This document shows positions 1 through 7,700 of a stretch of DNA of 16,579 nucleotides, piece by piece. Position 1 is the stretch's first letter; every line of letters starts with the position of its first letter. The position numbers and the translations under genes are program-made. The DNA is from JBOGJI01 sp050747865 (lineage in GTDB: Bacteria > Acidobacteriota > Thermoanaerobaculia > Multivoradales > JAHEKO01), in the NCBI GenBank assembly GCA_050747865.1, contig JBOGJI010000127.1:1-16579 (forward strand). The letters run 5' to 3'. Below the pieces are notes generated by a model that saw only the letters and a program-made list of their open reading frames with translations, did not search any database and was not told where the DNA came from.

Positions 1-206
1 AGCAGGCCCTCCGCCTCGCGCTCGAAGAGATCGCCGGGCACCCCCGCGTCGGCCTTGAGAAAGAGACGCCGACCGTCGGCGAGCTCGAGCAGGCAGGCGT
101 CGTGGATACAGCCCCCGCCGACCGGACGCTCGTCGACGATCTCCGCCGGCCGCCCGTCCCGCGCCGCCAGCGCCGCCTCCACCCCCCGCCGCAGCGTCGA
201 GTCCAT
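1..206 (-). CDS. Fructosamine kinase family protein, N-terminal part (cut by window edge)
   Basis: About 68 N-terminal residues are visible. The motif VGGGCIHDACLLEL, followed by LFLKAD and FEREAEGL, is the nucleotide-binding N-lobe pattern of the fructosamine-3-kinase/ketosamine-3-kinase family, which phosphorylates sugar adducts on glycated lysines so that they fall off. The lysine of LFLKAD would be the ATP-binding lysine. The ATG at 206-204 overlaps the upstream phosphatase stop codon as TGATG, so the two are almost certainly translated together. Bacterial members often act on ribulosamines or erythrulosamines and have been reported next to low-molecular-weight phosphatases, which fits this neighbour. 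The catalytic C-lobe is outside the window, so substrate and integrity cannot be judged. Confidence 0.8.
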   Translation of the reverse strand, partial: MDSTLRRGVEAALAARDGRPAEIVDERPVGGGCIHDACLLELADGRRLFLKADAGVPGDLFEREAEGL

Positions 207-697
207 CACCGGCGCAGGTACTCGACGATCGCCGCGCACCCCTCCTCCACCAGATCGAGCACGCGATCGAACCCCTCGGCGCCGCCGTAATAAGGATCGG
301 GCACATCCACCGGCGACCCGGCAGGCAGAAACTCCGAGAACAACCTGAGCTCCGCCCGCCCCCCCTCCCCGCTCGGCGCCATCGCCTCGAGATCGGCAAG
401 GTTCTGCCGGTCCATGGCGACCACCAGATCGAACCGATGGAAGTCCTCCGGCCCCACCTGCCGCGCCGCCCCGTCCAGCCGGTAGCCGCGCCGCTCGGCC
501 GCCCGCGCCATCCGCCGGTCGGGCCCCTCCCCGACGTGCCAGGCCCCGGTGCCCGCCGAGTCCACCTCCACGCGGCCCTCCAGCCCGTCCCCCGCCAACC
601 GCGCCCGCAACAGCCCCTCAGCCGTCGGCGAGCGGCAGATGTTGCCCAGGCAGACGAACAGCACGCGTGCGGCCTCGTTTCGCGATCCTTCAGCCAT
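206..697 (-). CDS. Low-molecular-weight protein-tyrosine-phosphatase family enzyme
   Basis: The product is 163 residues, the usual length for the family. The P-loop CLGNICRS (Cys16 to Arg22) gives the nucleophilic cysteine and phosphate-binding arginine, VDSAGTGAWHVG follows, and DPYYGG (Asp134) supplies the general acid. The ATG at 697-695 was chosen because the family starts just before the VLFVCLGN strand; the longer open frame upstream only adds low-complexity Arg/Gly sequence. The stop overlaps the start of the fructosamine-kinase gene. Family members remove phosphate from protein tyrosine, but mammalian LMW-PTP-A also dephosphorylates protein-bound ribulosamine 5-phosphate, which would feed the kinase next door. 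A deglycation role is inference from context; a generic tyrosine phosphatase is the alternative. Confidence 0.9.
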   Translation of the reverse strand: MAEGSRNEAARVLFVCLGNICRSPTAEGLLRARLAGDGLEGRVEVDSAGTGAWHVGEGPDRRMARAAERRGYRLDGAARQVGPEDFHRFDLVVAMDRQNLADLEAMAPSGEGGRAELRLFSEFLPAGSPVDVPDPYYGGAEGFDRVLDLVEEGCAAIVEYLRR

Positions 698-813
698 GGC
701 GTGCAAGCCTACCCTCCCCACGCCGGCGGCTCGCCCGCCCCTCCCCCCACCGGGCTCTGCGCGCTGACGACCCGGCACCCGTTTCCCGAGAGCCCACGCC
801 GTCCGCGCGATCT

Positions 814-827
814 CTCGACGAATCGAG
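814..827 (-). terminator. Small stem-loop at the end of the DGPF gene
   Basis: Read on the minus strand, CTCGA-TTCG-TCGAG forms a 5-bp stem with a TTCG loop directly after the stop codon of the DGPF-domain gene. There is no T-tract after it, so it is a weak terminator candidate at best and could equally be an RNA-stabilising hairpin or chance in GC-rich DNA. Confidence 0.25.
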
Positions 828-1205
828 CTACGGAGTCTCGAGCCCGAGCGCTCGCGTCTGCGGGTCGTCGGCGATCGGCCGTACCTCGACGCAGCCAAGC
901 CGCGCGCCGGGGATCTTCGATGCCACCGAGACCGCGTCGTCCAGGTCCGCGGCCTCGATCAGGTAGTAGCCACCGAACTGCTCCTTGGTCTCGGCGAACG
1001 GGCCGTCGGTCACCACACTCTCGCCGCCACGCACGCGAACGGTGACCGCGGAGCTCGCCGGCGCGAGTCGGTTCCCGGCGACGAACTGCCCGCTCGCCTT
1101 GATCGCCTCGGTGAACTCCGCGTACTCCTCGAAATGCCGCGCCGCGTCATCCTCCAGCATCTGCTCCATCACCCGCTCGGCACAGATCAAACATATGTGG
1201 CTCAT
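828..1205 (-). CDS. YCII-related DGPF-domain protein
   Basis: This is a 125-residue protein. The signature VVTDGPFAETKEQFGGYYLIEA, split here as VVTDGPFAETKEQ and FGGYYLIEA, is the DGPF core of the YCII-related family of small alpha/beta proteins. GCVEVRPI near the end is the usual C-terminal strand. The family usually begins with a short hydrophobic strand, so MSHICLICAERVM was chosen as the start (ATG 1205-1203). A longer open frame runs upstream but reads through the transposase remnant region. Members are often linked to ECF sigma factors, but no such gene is visible here. The biochemical function is unknown. Confidence 0.85.
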   Translation of the reverse strand: MSHICLICAERVMEQMLEDDAARHFEEYAEFTEAIKASGQFVAGNRLAPASSAVTVRVRGGESVVTDGPFAETKEQFGGYYLIEAADLDDAVSVASKIPGARLGCVEVRPIADDPQTRALGLETP

Positions 1206-1346
1206 CAGGAATTCGTGTGGGTAGCTGAGTCGGGGTAGAGGTTGAGGCCACCGAGGTGGAAGTAGATCGCCGTACGGAAACGCTCTCGGTTGCGGAAACC
1301 ACGAGCGGAGCGCTTGAGCCACTGGATCCGGGTGTTCAGGCCCAAT
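1205..1346 (-). pseudogene. C-terminal remnant of a transposase (ISL3-like)
   Basis: The minus frame ending at the TGA at 1205-1207 carries LNTRIQWLKRSARGFRNRE and then AIYFHLGGLNLYP. This resembles the extreme C-terminus of ISL3-type DDE transposases (conserved GLN.KIQ..K..ARGFRN...F, then GGLDLYP). Only about 45 residues remain. Upstream of about 1346 the frame stops resembling a transposase and the opposite strand reads as helicase sequence. No DDE residues or inverted repeats were found. It marks an old insertion or deletion joint at the edge of the island. The family assignment is from memory of the motif and is tentative. Confidence 0.55.
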
Positions 1347-1573
1347 GGCAGCGCGCCGACTGCCTCGAGCTCACCTACAAAGACCCGGAAGGCCGCATCG
1401 ACTCCCGCCGCCTCTACCGCGACGACGAGCCCCGCCTCGAGATCGTCGCCCCCGGCCCCCGCTGGAGCTTCGACGGCGACGGCCACCTCTTCAAGCTTGC
1501 CGCGGAGGCCGCGCGCTTCCGGCTCGCCTACCTCTTCGACCCGATGCTCTCCGTCATGGGTCATGGGTGCTGA
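1347..1573 (+). pseudogene. N-terminal fragment of a large SF2/SNF2-type helicase
   Basis: The frame reads CLELTYKDPEGRIDSRRLYR, DDEPRLEIV, then WSFDGDGHLFKLAAEAAR and FRLAYLFDPMLSV, then MGHGC and a stop. This matches the N-terminal domain of large DEAD/SNF2-type helicases (pattern LTYR...LYR.DEP.L, PW.FDGDG..F.L..EA.RI.LA.LFDP..AVHTS) that sit in phage-defence and restriction-like loci. The fragment breaks exactly where the family would continue HTS...PLPHQI, before the Walker A box, so no ATPase core remains. Its 5' side is joined to the transposase remnant on the opposite strand. An open frame from GTG 1256 is therefore a chimera and is not called as a gene. A link to DISARM-type systems is possible but not shown. 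Confidence 0.6.
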
Positions 1574-1592
1574 CGAACAGCCTCGACCCGAG

Positions 1593-2324
1593 ATGAAGAA
1601 CCAGTACTTCGGCGACGTCAACGACTTCCGCAAATACGGTCTATTGCGCGCGCTGCAGTCCGCGGGCGATGCCAGGCTCCTCGTCGCGTGGATGCTGACT
1701 CCGGACGACGGAGGATCCGACGGCCGCCTTCGGACATACCTCGAGCAATCCGACGGCTGGAAGGACTGTGACCCACATCTCTACGCCGAGCTCGCGGCCA
1801 TGCTCCGAGCCGGTTCGACACCACGGGTGTCGATGATCGAGGCGACCGATCTGCTGCCACGAGCCTCCTACCACTCAGAGATCGTTCCCGACACCCGCTT
1901 GGCGCGCGACACCTGGCGCGAAGGCTTGCTCGCCGCCGCCTCCAAAGCAGATCTCGTGTTCCTCGATCCCGACAACGGCATTGAGATCCCATCAAAGCCC
2001 GTTGGCCGCAAGAACTCCTCGAAGTAAGTCACCTGGCGCGAGATCCAGGAGCTCTGGGAGTCGGACTGCTCCTTGGTCATCTACCAGCACTTCCGCCGCG
2101 AGGAATGTCACGCCTTCGCTGCCTCGATGGCCTCAAAGCTGCGACTCCGCACTGGTGCATCGTGCGTGGAGGCGTTTCGTACTGCCCGTGTGCTCTTCCT
2201 CCTTGCCGCTCAAGACAGGCACGAAGACGCCCTCCGCCGCGCCATAGCGCATGCCCTTCGGCCTTGGGAAGGCCAGATCGAAGCGATGGGATTCGCCGAA
2301 CCGCCACGATCCGGCGGCCCATGA
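1593..2324 (+). pseudogene. Conserved unknown protein (MKNQYFGD family) with in-frame ochre stop
   Basis: The ATG at 1593 opens MKNQYFGDVNDFRKYGLLRA, the typical start of a conserved family of about 220-240 residues with no assigned function. The middle carries VAWMLTPDDGG and VFLDPDNGIEIP; the C-terminal half has LVIYQHFRREE and ARVLFLLAAQ. At codon 145 (2025-2027) a TAA interrupts ...NSSK-stop-VTWREIQELW. The same frame then stays open and family-like to the TGA at 2322-2324, so this is a single nonsense change (a Tyr codon is likely) and not a frameshift. The DPDNG strand loosely recalls Rossmann methyltransferases, but that is speculation. The lesion is recent-looking because the rest of the frame is undamaged. 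Confidence 0.65.
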
Positions 2325-2367
2325 TGCGACGCATCAACAGCAACCCTCACACAGAGAGAGCGGAGCA

Positions 2368-2754
2368 ATGAAGATCTCAGCCATCCTCGACCACATAGAC
2401 AGCGGCCACATCGCCCTGCCGGAGCTCCAGCGCGGCTACGTCTGGAAGGGCGACCAGGTGCGCGGGTTGATGGACTCGCTGTTTCGTCGGCATCCCGTAG
2501 GCAGTCTCCTCGTCTGGGTCACCGGCTCCGACGGCGCGCAGACCCGTGGCGAAGGGAGTCTCCCCCCGGGCGTCGTCAAGCTGCTCCTCGACGGGCAGCA
2601 GCGCATCACGACCCTCTACGGGATCATCCGGGGCAGACCCCCACGCTTCTTCGACGGCGACGCCCGCGCCTTCACCGGGCTCCACTTCCATCTGGAATCC
2701 GACGAGTTCTCCTTCTACCAGCCGATCAAGATGAAAGACCGGCTCGTCGCGTGA
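2368..2754 (+). pseudogene. Truncated DUF262 (GmrSD-type N-terminal) protein
   Basis: The ATG at 2368 follows a purine-rich stretch (GAGAGAGCGGAG). The 128 residues contain LPELQRGYVWKGDQVRGLMD, RRHPVGSLLVW and LLLDGQQRITTLYGI. This is the DUF262 ParB-like fold, with the DGQQR motif at residues 75-79, found at the N-terminus of GmrSD-type modification-dependent restriction enzymes. Complete proteins are several hundred residues and usually end in a DUF1524 HNH nuclease domain. Here the frame ends abruptly after FYQPIKMKDRLVA, and no continuation was recognised in the next 240 bp. It is most likely a remnant without its nuclease half. A small free-standing DUF262 protein cannot be excluded, since the preserved part is undamaged. 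Confidence 0.7.
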
Positions 2755-2968
2755 CCCGCTTGTCCGCATGGCGAGCTCCCGATCGAGCGGTGCATGTACT
2801 TCGCAGGAGCGATTCGCACCCGATGGTACGTCGCGGAACTCTTCCTCCCGAAGATGGCGAGCGACCGAGCCGCCGCTTCTCGTCTTGCTTGGCTGGAGGA
2901 GCGCGACTCTCTGGGGCGAGCTATCCCCCCCAAGTCAGCTCCGCAGCACGACGCTAGCCGAGATTGTA
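2755..2968. other. Stretch without a recognisable gene
   Basis: Open frames exist on both strands but none resembles a known family or has a convincing start. One plus frame from 2794 runs into the BrnT frame without a stop, but its first 65 or so residues do not look like BrnT. It may be scrambled 3' sequence of the DUF262 gene. Confidence 0.4.
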
Positions 2969-2996
2969 TTGACATCGTATATACCCTTGGAATAGT
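2969..2996 (+). promoter_or_regulatory. Candidate promoter and operator of brnTA
   Basis: TTGACA at 2969-2974 is a perfect -35 box. AATAGT at 2991-2996, 16 bp further on, is a weak -10. Between them lies the perfect palindrome GTATATAC (2977-2984), an AT-rich site in otherwise GC-rich DNA. BrnTA loci are autorepressed by BrnA or the complex at such sites, so this is the likely operator. The predicted transcript would begin close to the BrnT start codon, so the exact BrnT start stays uncertain. Confidence 0.5.
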
Positions 2997-3297
2997 GTCT
3001 CCCTTGTCGGTACGCCACTCGATCCACGGCATTCACTTCGAGTGGCACGCCGTGAAGGCCGTGGCGAATCGGCGCAAGCACGGTGTCGAGTTCGAGCAGG
3101 CATGCGAAGTCTTCTTCGACCCATTCCTGCGAACTCTCGACGCCGACCAAGAAGGCGAGGAGGCGCGTGAAGCGGTTCTCGGGCTGACCGAGGACTGGCA
3201 GTTTCTGTACGTCGTCTTCGTCGAACGGGGAGACGCGTTTCGGATCGTCTCAGCCCGGAGAGCCACGCGCGCGGAGAGGAGACACTATGAAGACTAG
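2995..3297 (+). CDS. brnT: BrnT family toxin (RelE-like ribonuclease)
   Basis: The product is about 100 residues. It has the BrnT layout HFEWHAVKAVANRRKHGVEF, EQACEVFFDPFLRTLDAD, EAREAVLGLTEDW and the C-terminal FRIVSARRATRAERRHYE, covering the whole family length. BrnT is a type II toxin that cleaves RNA and stops translation, and is neutralised by BrnA. The GTG at 2995 was chosen because about ten residues normally precede the HFEW core; a TTG at 3004 is the other option, and no ATG is available. The end overlaps the antitoxin gene by 11 bp, the usual toxin-first order. This is the only toxin of the island that looks complete. Activity cannot be told from sequence. Confidence 0.85.
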   Translation: MSPLSVRHSIHGIHFEWHAVKAVANRRKHGVEFEQACEVFFDPFLRTLDADQEGEEAREAVLGLTEDWQFLYVVFVERGDAFRIVSARRATRAERRHYED

Positions 3298-3574
3298 TGA
3301 CCTCAAGAAGCGTCTGCGGAAGGACCGCCCGATGACGACCATCAGCATCCGCATGCCGGAGGACGTCATCGAAGAGCTGAAGCGAGTCGCCCCGCTGCTC
3401 GGGTTCTCGGGCTATCAACCGCTGATCCGCGCCTATGTCGGACAGGGTCTGCGCCAGGACCTCGCCAGGCTGGAGGCGACTGTCGAGCTGTCCCAGTTCA
3501 TCACATCTTTGACGCGTCACGGAGTCGACGAGGCCTTGATCGCGGAAGCGATGAACGACCTGACGAGTCGCTGA
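3287..3574 (+). CDS. brnA: BrnA-like antitoxin
   Basis: A 95-residue protein that starts inside the end of the BrnT gene. After a basic, Lys-rich N-terminus (DLKKRLRKDRP) comes MTTISIRMPEDVIEELKRVA and GFSGYQPLIRAYVGQGLRQD. This is a ribbon-helix-helix DNA-binding fold of the CopG/BrnA sort: beta strand TTISIRM, then two helices. Such antitoxins bind the toxin through one end and repress their own promoter through the RHH part, consistent with the palindrome upstream. The C-terminal tail (SLTRHGVDEALIAEAMNDL) is predicted helical and may dimerise or hold the toxin. The name rests on the position after BrnT plus the RHH fold. Confidence 0.75.
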   Translation: MKTSDLKKRLRKDRPMTTISIRMPEDVIEELKRVAPLLGFSGYQPLIRAYVGQGLRQDLARLEATVELSQFITSLTRHGVDEALIAEAMNDLTSR

Positions 3575-3634
3575 GTCCACGGCGCCTCGGAACACGCAGC
3601 CCAGTACCTGCTAGATTTCGGCCGTGAGGTCACG

Positions 3635-3901
3635 ATGAGAGAAGCGAAGCTCCTATACCCAGACCAGCTCGCTGAAACCCTCCAGATCGGCGAAGAAGAG
3701 CTCCCTCGCGAGCTGGCGTACTTCGCCGCCGCGAAGCTATATGAGTTGGGTCGCCTGTCGTCCGGCGAGGCGGCAGAGCTCGCCGGCATGGACCGCCTCG
3801 CCTTCCTCCGCCGCCTCTCCTCGGCTGGAGCGCCCGCGATCAACCTGCGCGACGACGAGATCCGCGAGGAGATTGCCGCGGCTCGAGATCTCGCGGGATG
3901 A
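3635..3901 (+). CDS. UPF0175-family antitoxin-like protein
   Basis: An 88-residue protein with GAGG five bases before the ATG. The pattern is EELPRELAYFAAAKLYELGR, LSSGEAAELAGMDRLAFLRR and LSSAGAPAINLRDDEIREE. This is the UPF0175 fold: an N-terminal segment, a helix-turn-helix of the form LS.G.AAELAG....F...L, and an acidic tail. UPF0175 genes are usually the first gene of a pair with a DUF3368 PIN-domain ribonuclease and are presumed antitoxins. Here the stop overlaps, as ATGA, the start of just such a PIN gene, but that gene is cut to 32 residues. The antitoxin itself shows no damage, so it is now an orphan. Confidence 0.8.
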   Translation: MREAKLLYPDQLAETLQIGEEELPRELAYFAAAKLYELGRLSSGEAAELAGMDRLAFLRRLSSAGAPAINLRDDEIREEIAAARDLAG

Positions 3902-3996
3902 CCCGCTGGGTCATCGACACCAGCCCCCTGACCTTCCTCGCCAAGCTGGATCGCCTGGAGTTGCTCTGCCGCTCAGTATTACCCCTCTCCAACTAA
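3898..3996 (+). pseudogene. N-terminal stub of a DUF3368 PIN-domain toxin
   Basis: The ATG at 3898 overlaps the UPF0175 stop (ATGA). The first residues MTRWVIDTSPLTFLAKLDRL are the PIN-domain start with the first acidic metal ligand (Asp in VIDTSP), as in DUF3368 ribonucleases. After about 25 residues the family resemblance stops and a TAA follows at residue 33. A full protein would be about 150-170 residues with three more acidic residues, so it cannot be active. The break lies near 3973 and no remainder was recognised downstream. Confidence 0.7.
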
Positions 3997-4223
3997 TCCT
4001 GCGGCGAGGTGTTGACTTCGCTCCGCCAAACACGTAGAGCACTGGCGTCGCCGCCGCCACTACTCACGCCCTATCGCCGTCCCCGAGTCGGAGATCGAGA
4101 CAGGGGGCGAGGCCGGCCGGGACGTACACTGGAGCATCTGAAGAACGTGCTCGGCCGCATGGACTCGCCTTGCCGGCCAGCGAGCGCCGAGGAGAGCTTC
4201 GAGACTCCGGAGCCGCTTGGGTC
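3997..4223. other. Scrambled stretch between two truncated toxins
   Basis: No gene is recognised here. Short plausible-looking pieces, such as EHWRRRRHYSRPIAVPESE and LEHLKNVLGRMDSP on the plus strand, fall in different frames and match no family I know. The sequence lies exactly between the break points of the PIN stub and the RelE-like stub, so it is probably debris from the deletion that removed both toxin bodies. Confidence 0.4.
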
Positions 4224-4286
4224 CCGATACTGGGAGGAAATCGCGGCGAGGTCCTTGAGAAACCGCTTTGTGTAGCGGGTCTTCAA
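4071..4286 (-). pseudogene. N-terminal stub of a RelE/ParE-like toxin
   Basis: The TTG at 4286-4284 overlaps the antitoxin TGA (TTGA). The first 21 residues KTRYTKRFLKDLAAISSQYR are the standard opening of RelE/ParE-superfamily toxins: strand, then F.KDL..I. Beyond about 4223 the frame turns into Arg/Ser-rich sequence without toxin features and runs on only because of base composition. Catalytic positions lie in the missing part, so the toxin is almost certainly dead. The coordinates give the open frame; the recognisable toxin part is 4224-4286. Confidence 0.55.
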
Positions 4287-4486
4287 TCTGCCTTTGGAAG
4301 CTGGTCGTAGTACGACCGGGCGTCCTCTAGATCGAGAGCTTCACCATCGTCGCCTTCGGCCATGAGCTGCGTGAGCGCGTGGTCCTCCAGCAGCTCCTCG
4401 AGTCGCTCGTAGGTGTCGAGGTCGATCTGGACTGCCACCCGCCGGTTCTCCTCGTCAACGATATAGCGCTTCTTGATCGCTTCCAT
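4283..4486 (-). CDS. RelB/Phd-like antitoxin
   Basis: A 67-residue acidic protein. MEAIKKRYIVDEENRRVAVQ, then DLDTYERLEELLEDHALTQ, is the short beta-strand plus helix N-terminus seen in small RelB/Phd-like antitoxins (VDE..R.VAVQ.DL.T...L...LED..L). An acidic tail that would wrap the toxin follows. The GGGAGA six bases before the ATG is a strong ribosome site. The gene is intact and well expressed by appearance, while its toxin partner is reduced to a stub. Its exact family is uncertain because such antitoxins diverge fast. Confidence 0.7.
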   Translation of the reverse strand: MEAIKKRYIVDEENRRVAVQIDLDTYERLEELLEDHALTQLMAEGDDGEALDLEDARSYYDQLPKAD

Positions 4487-4503
4487 GGCTATCTCCCGTG
4501 TAG

Positions 4504-4509
4504 AGTATA
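4504..4509 (-). promoter_or_regulatory. Candidate -10 box for the RelB-like antitoxin
   Basis: On the minus strand TATACT, five of six matches to TATAAT, lies about 18 bp before the antitoxin ATG, leaving a very short leader with the ribosome site. No good -35 box is present. GTATAC here is palindromic and could be the antitoxin's own operator. Confidence 0.4.
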
Positions 4510-4706
4510 CCTTAGAGGCAGGTCAGTGTTTCTGCCGTGCGCCAGCACCTGGCCTGGAAGTTGATCCTCGGGAAGGCGCCGATCCACATCATTCGACGGT
4601 ACCTCGGCGACGAGGAGTGTCCGGGCCTGTCCCGCTCGAGCTCTTCCATGGCAGTATCGCCCGATCCGATCGCACGGGATGGAATCGTCACCGCTCCTGA
4701 CCACTG

Positions 4707-7700
4707 ATGCCGCGAAGTCGCCCCCGCACCAGGACCCCTCGGTCGCTCACCCGTCGCTGCTCCCGCGAGTTCGAGCCAGCAGACCGCCAGCGTGGAACCT
4801 CGTACCACGCCCAGGGACGCGGCCGGCTGCGGGCGTTCTCGGACCAGCGGATGATCGCCCGCGTCGCGGGGTCCGGGCGGGCGACCTATGGCGTGGCGCT
4901 GGACTGGTCGTATGCCTATGACGGGGCGCTTTTCGTCTTCTGCACCTGCCCACGTTTTCAAGCGGCACCCTGCAAGCACCTCTGGGCCACGCTGCTGACC
5001 TTCGAGGCCGCGGGTTACGGCAGCCTGGTGCCCGGCTCGGGCGAGCTCGAGATCGTCGCCGACGAAGATCTGCTCTACGAGCTGATCTTCGCGGACGAGG
5101 AAGATGGGGACGACTCTTTCGGGGACGAAGACGCGACCGAGGCCGGCTCACCGGCCGCTTGGATGCCGACTCCCGGCGACCCGCAAGGCGCCGGCTGGCG
5201 TCAACGACTCGCCCGCCTGGGCTCGGCACTTCAGCACCAGGTACAGACGGACGAGCCCGCCGCCGGTTCGCTGCGCCGCCAACGCGAGGCCTGGTACCTG
5301 ATCGAGATCCGGCCGACGTTCGAGACCGGGCGGCTGGTCGTGGGCTTCTTTCAGCGCCAGGAACGACGCGGCGGTGGCTGGGGAAAGGTCAAGGATCTGA
5401 AGCTCTCGGAGGACGAGCTCGATAGCTTCACGGTGCCGGAGGACCGAGAGCTCCTGTCCACCCTGCTGGCGCTGCGTCTCGACACCAACGGCCCTCGGGG
5501 CCCCTGGCGCCCTCCCCGGCATCGGGAACGCCGCAGACAAGCCACGGTGCCGGCACCGTTGCACGACTTCCTGCTGCCCCGCCTCTGTGCCACCGGCCGC
5601 TGTGGCTGGATCGAAGAGCACGGAGCGGACACGACCACGGTTCCTCGACTCACCTGGGATCCCGGCCCGCCCTACCGCTTCGCCCTCCGCGGCGAGATCT
5701 CCGAGACGGAAGGCCTCGTGCGCCTCCACGGCGAGCTACGACGGCCCGACGAGATCCTGGCGCTCGACGAGCCGGTGCTGCTGCTGGCCAACGGCCTGGC
5801 GATCCTTCGCGATCGGCTGGCGCGGCTCGACGCGGGCGAGGCGTTCCCGTGGATCGCCAGCCTGCGCCAACAGGGTGGCCTCGAAGTGCCGGTCGACCAG
5901 GTCGACGCCTTGCTCGCGGAGTTGGGGCGGTTGCCGGCCCTCCCGGAGCTCGTCCTACCGCCGGAGCTCGAGCTCGAAGTGGTCATGGTGGCCCCGACTC
6001 CGCGCCTCGCGTTTCGCTCGCCGCCGGACACGGGACGGCAGACGACCCTCGAGGCCCACGTCTCGTGCGACTACGCCGGACACCAGGTCGAAGCCGGCCA
6101 GGGACCCGCAACGCTGATCGATCCCGCAACGCGCCGAATGCTGACCCGCGACCGAGAGACCGAGGCCGCGGCGCTGGCTCGCCTGCGCGAGCTGGGGTTG
6201 CGGACACGCGAGCTCGCCGGCGAGACATGGCCCTTGGAGCTCCAGAGCTCCCGCTTCCCGGCTGTCGTCGAAACCCTGCTGGCCGAAGGCTGGGTGGTGG
6301 AGGCCGACCACCGACGCCTGCGGCGGCCGGGGGCGTTACGCCTGGCGGTCACCTCGAGCGTCGATTGGTTCGACCTGGCCGGCGAGGTCGACTTCGAGGG
6401 CCGGGCCGTGGCCCTGCCGCGGCTGCTGGAAGCCGTCCGGCGGGGCGAACGCTGGATCGCGTTGGGGGACGGCGAGCAAGGCATGCTCCCCGAGGACTGG
6501 CTGGAGCGCTACGCCCCGCTTGCCGCCCTGGTCCAGGAGGAGGATGGCGACCTGCGGGTGCTGCCCTCCCAGGCCCTGCTCCTCGACATGCTGCTCGCCG
6601 ACACGCACGTAGACGCGGACCGGCGCTTTGCACAGGTGCGTCAGCGGCTTGCCGGCTTCCATGGCGTCGAGCCCGAGCCGGCACCGCGGGGCTTCCACGG
6701 CGCGCTGCGCCCCTACCAGCGAGAAGGCCTCGGTTGGCTTCGTTTCCTCGATGAGCTCGGCTTGGGCGGCTGTCTCGCCGATGACATGGGACTGGGCAAG
6801 ACCGTACAGGTCCTGGCCTACCTGCAGCGACTGCGCCTTGGCCGCCGGCGCGACGGGCAACGGCGACCCCATCTGGTCGTCGCCCCGCGGAGCCTCGTCT
6901 ACAACTGGTGCGACGAGGCCGCGCGCTTCACACCCCGCCTCGAGGTATTGGACTACACCGGCCGTGATCGCACGGCCGAGCGGGAGCATCTCGACCGCTA
7001 CGACGTGATCGTCACCACCTACGGCACCCTGCGTCGCGACATCGTCGAGCTCAGGGACCGGGAGTTCGACGTAGCGATCCTCGACGAGGCCCAGGCGATC
7101 AAGAACGCGGCCTCCCAGTCAGCCAAGGCCTGCCGCCTGATCCGCGCCCGTCAGCGCCTGGCCCTCACCGGCACACCGGTGGAGAACCACCTGGGCGAGC
7201 TGTTCTCGATCTTCGAGTTCTTGAACCCGGGCATGCTGGGACGCCTCCCCAAGCTCCACGGCCTCACCAACGCGAGGACGTTCGCCGAGGAGAATCTCGC
7301 CGCCCTCTCGCGCGCCTTGAAGCCCGTGATTCTGCGCCGAACCAAGGACGAGGTGCTAATCGACCTGCCTCGAAAGACCGAGCAGATCCTCAGGGTCGAG
7401 CTCTCACGTGGCGAGCGCAGGCTCTACGACGAGCTCAAGGAGCACTACCGCGCGAGCCTCGCCCAACGCATCGAGCAGGTCGGGCTCGCGCGGTCCAAGA
7501 TCCAGGTGCTCGAGGCGCTGCTGCGCCTGCGCCAGGCCTCCTGCCATCCCGGCCTGCTCAACCGTGAACGCGCCGCAGGCAGCTCGGCCAAGCTCGAAAC
7601 CCTGCTGGAGCAGCTCGCGGAGGTGGTCAGCGAAGGACACAAGGCGCTGGTCTTCTCCCAGTTCGTCCAGCTCCTCGCCATCGTGCGCCGCCGCCTCGAC

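Noticed and set aside
1256..1573. A 105-residue open frame starting at GTG 1256
   Set aside because: Its first third is the antisense of the transposase remnant; only the part after about 1347 is family-like. Treated as two joined remnants, not one gene.
4490..4706. Plus-strand reading with HLAWKLILGKAPIHIIRRYL, at first suggestive of a recombinase end
   Set aside because: The tyrosine-recombinase box residues are not in place, no start is visible, and the minus strand is equally open. Left as intergenic sequence before the SNF2 gene.
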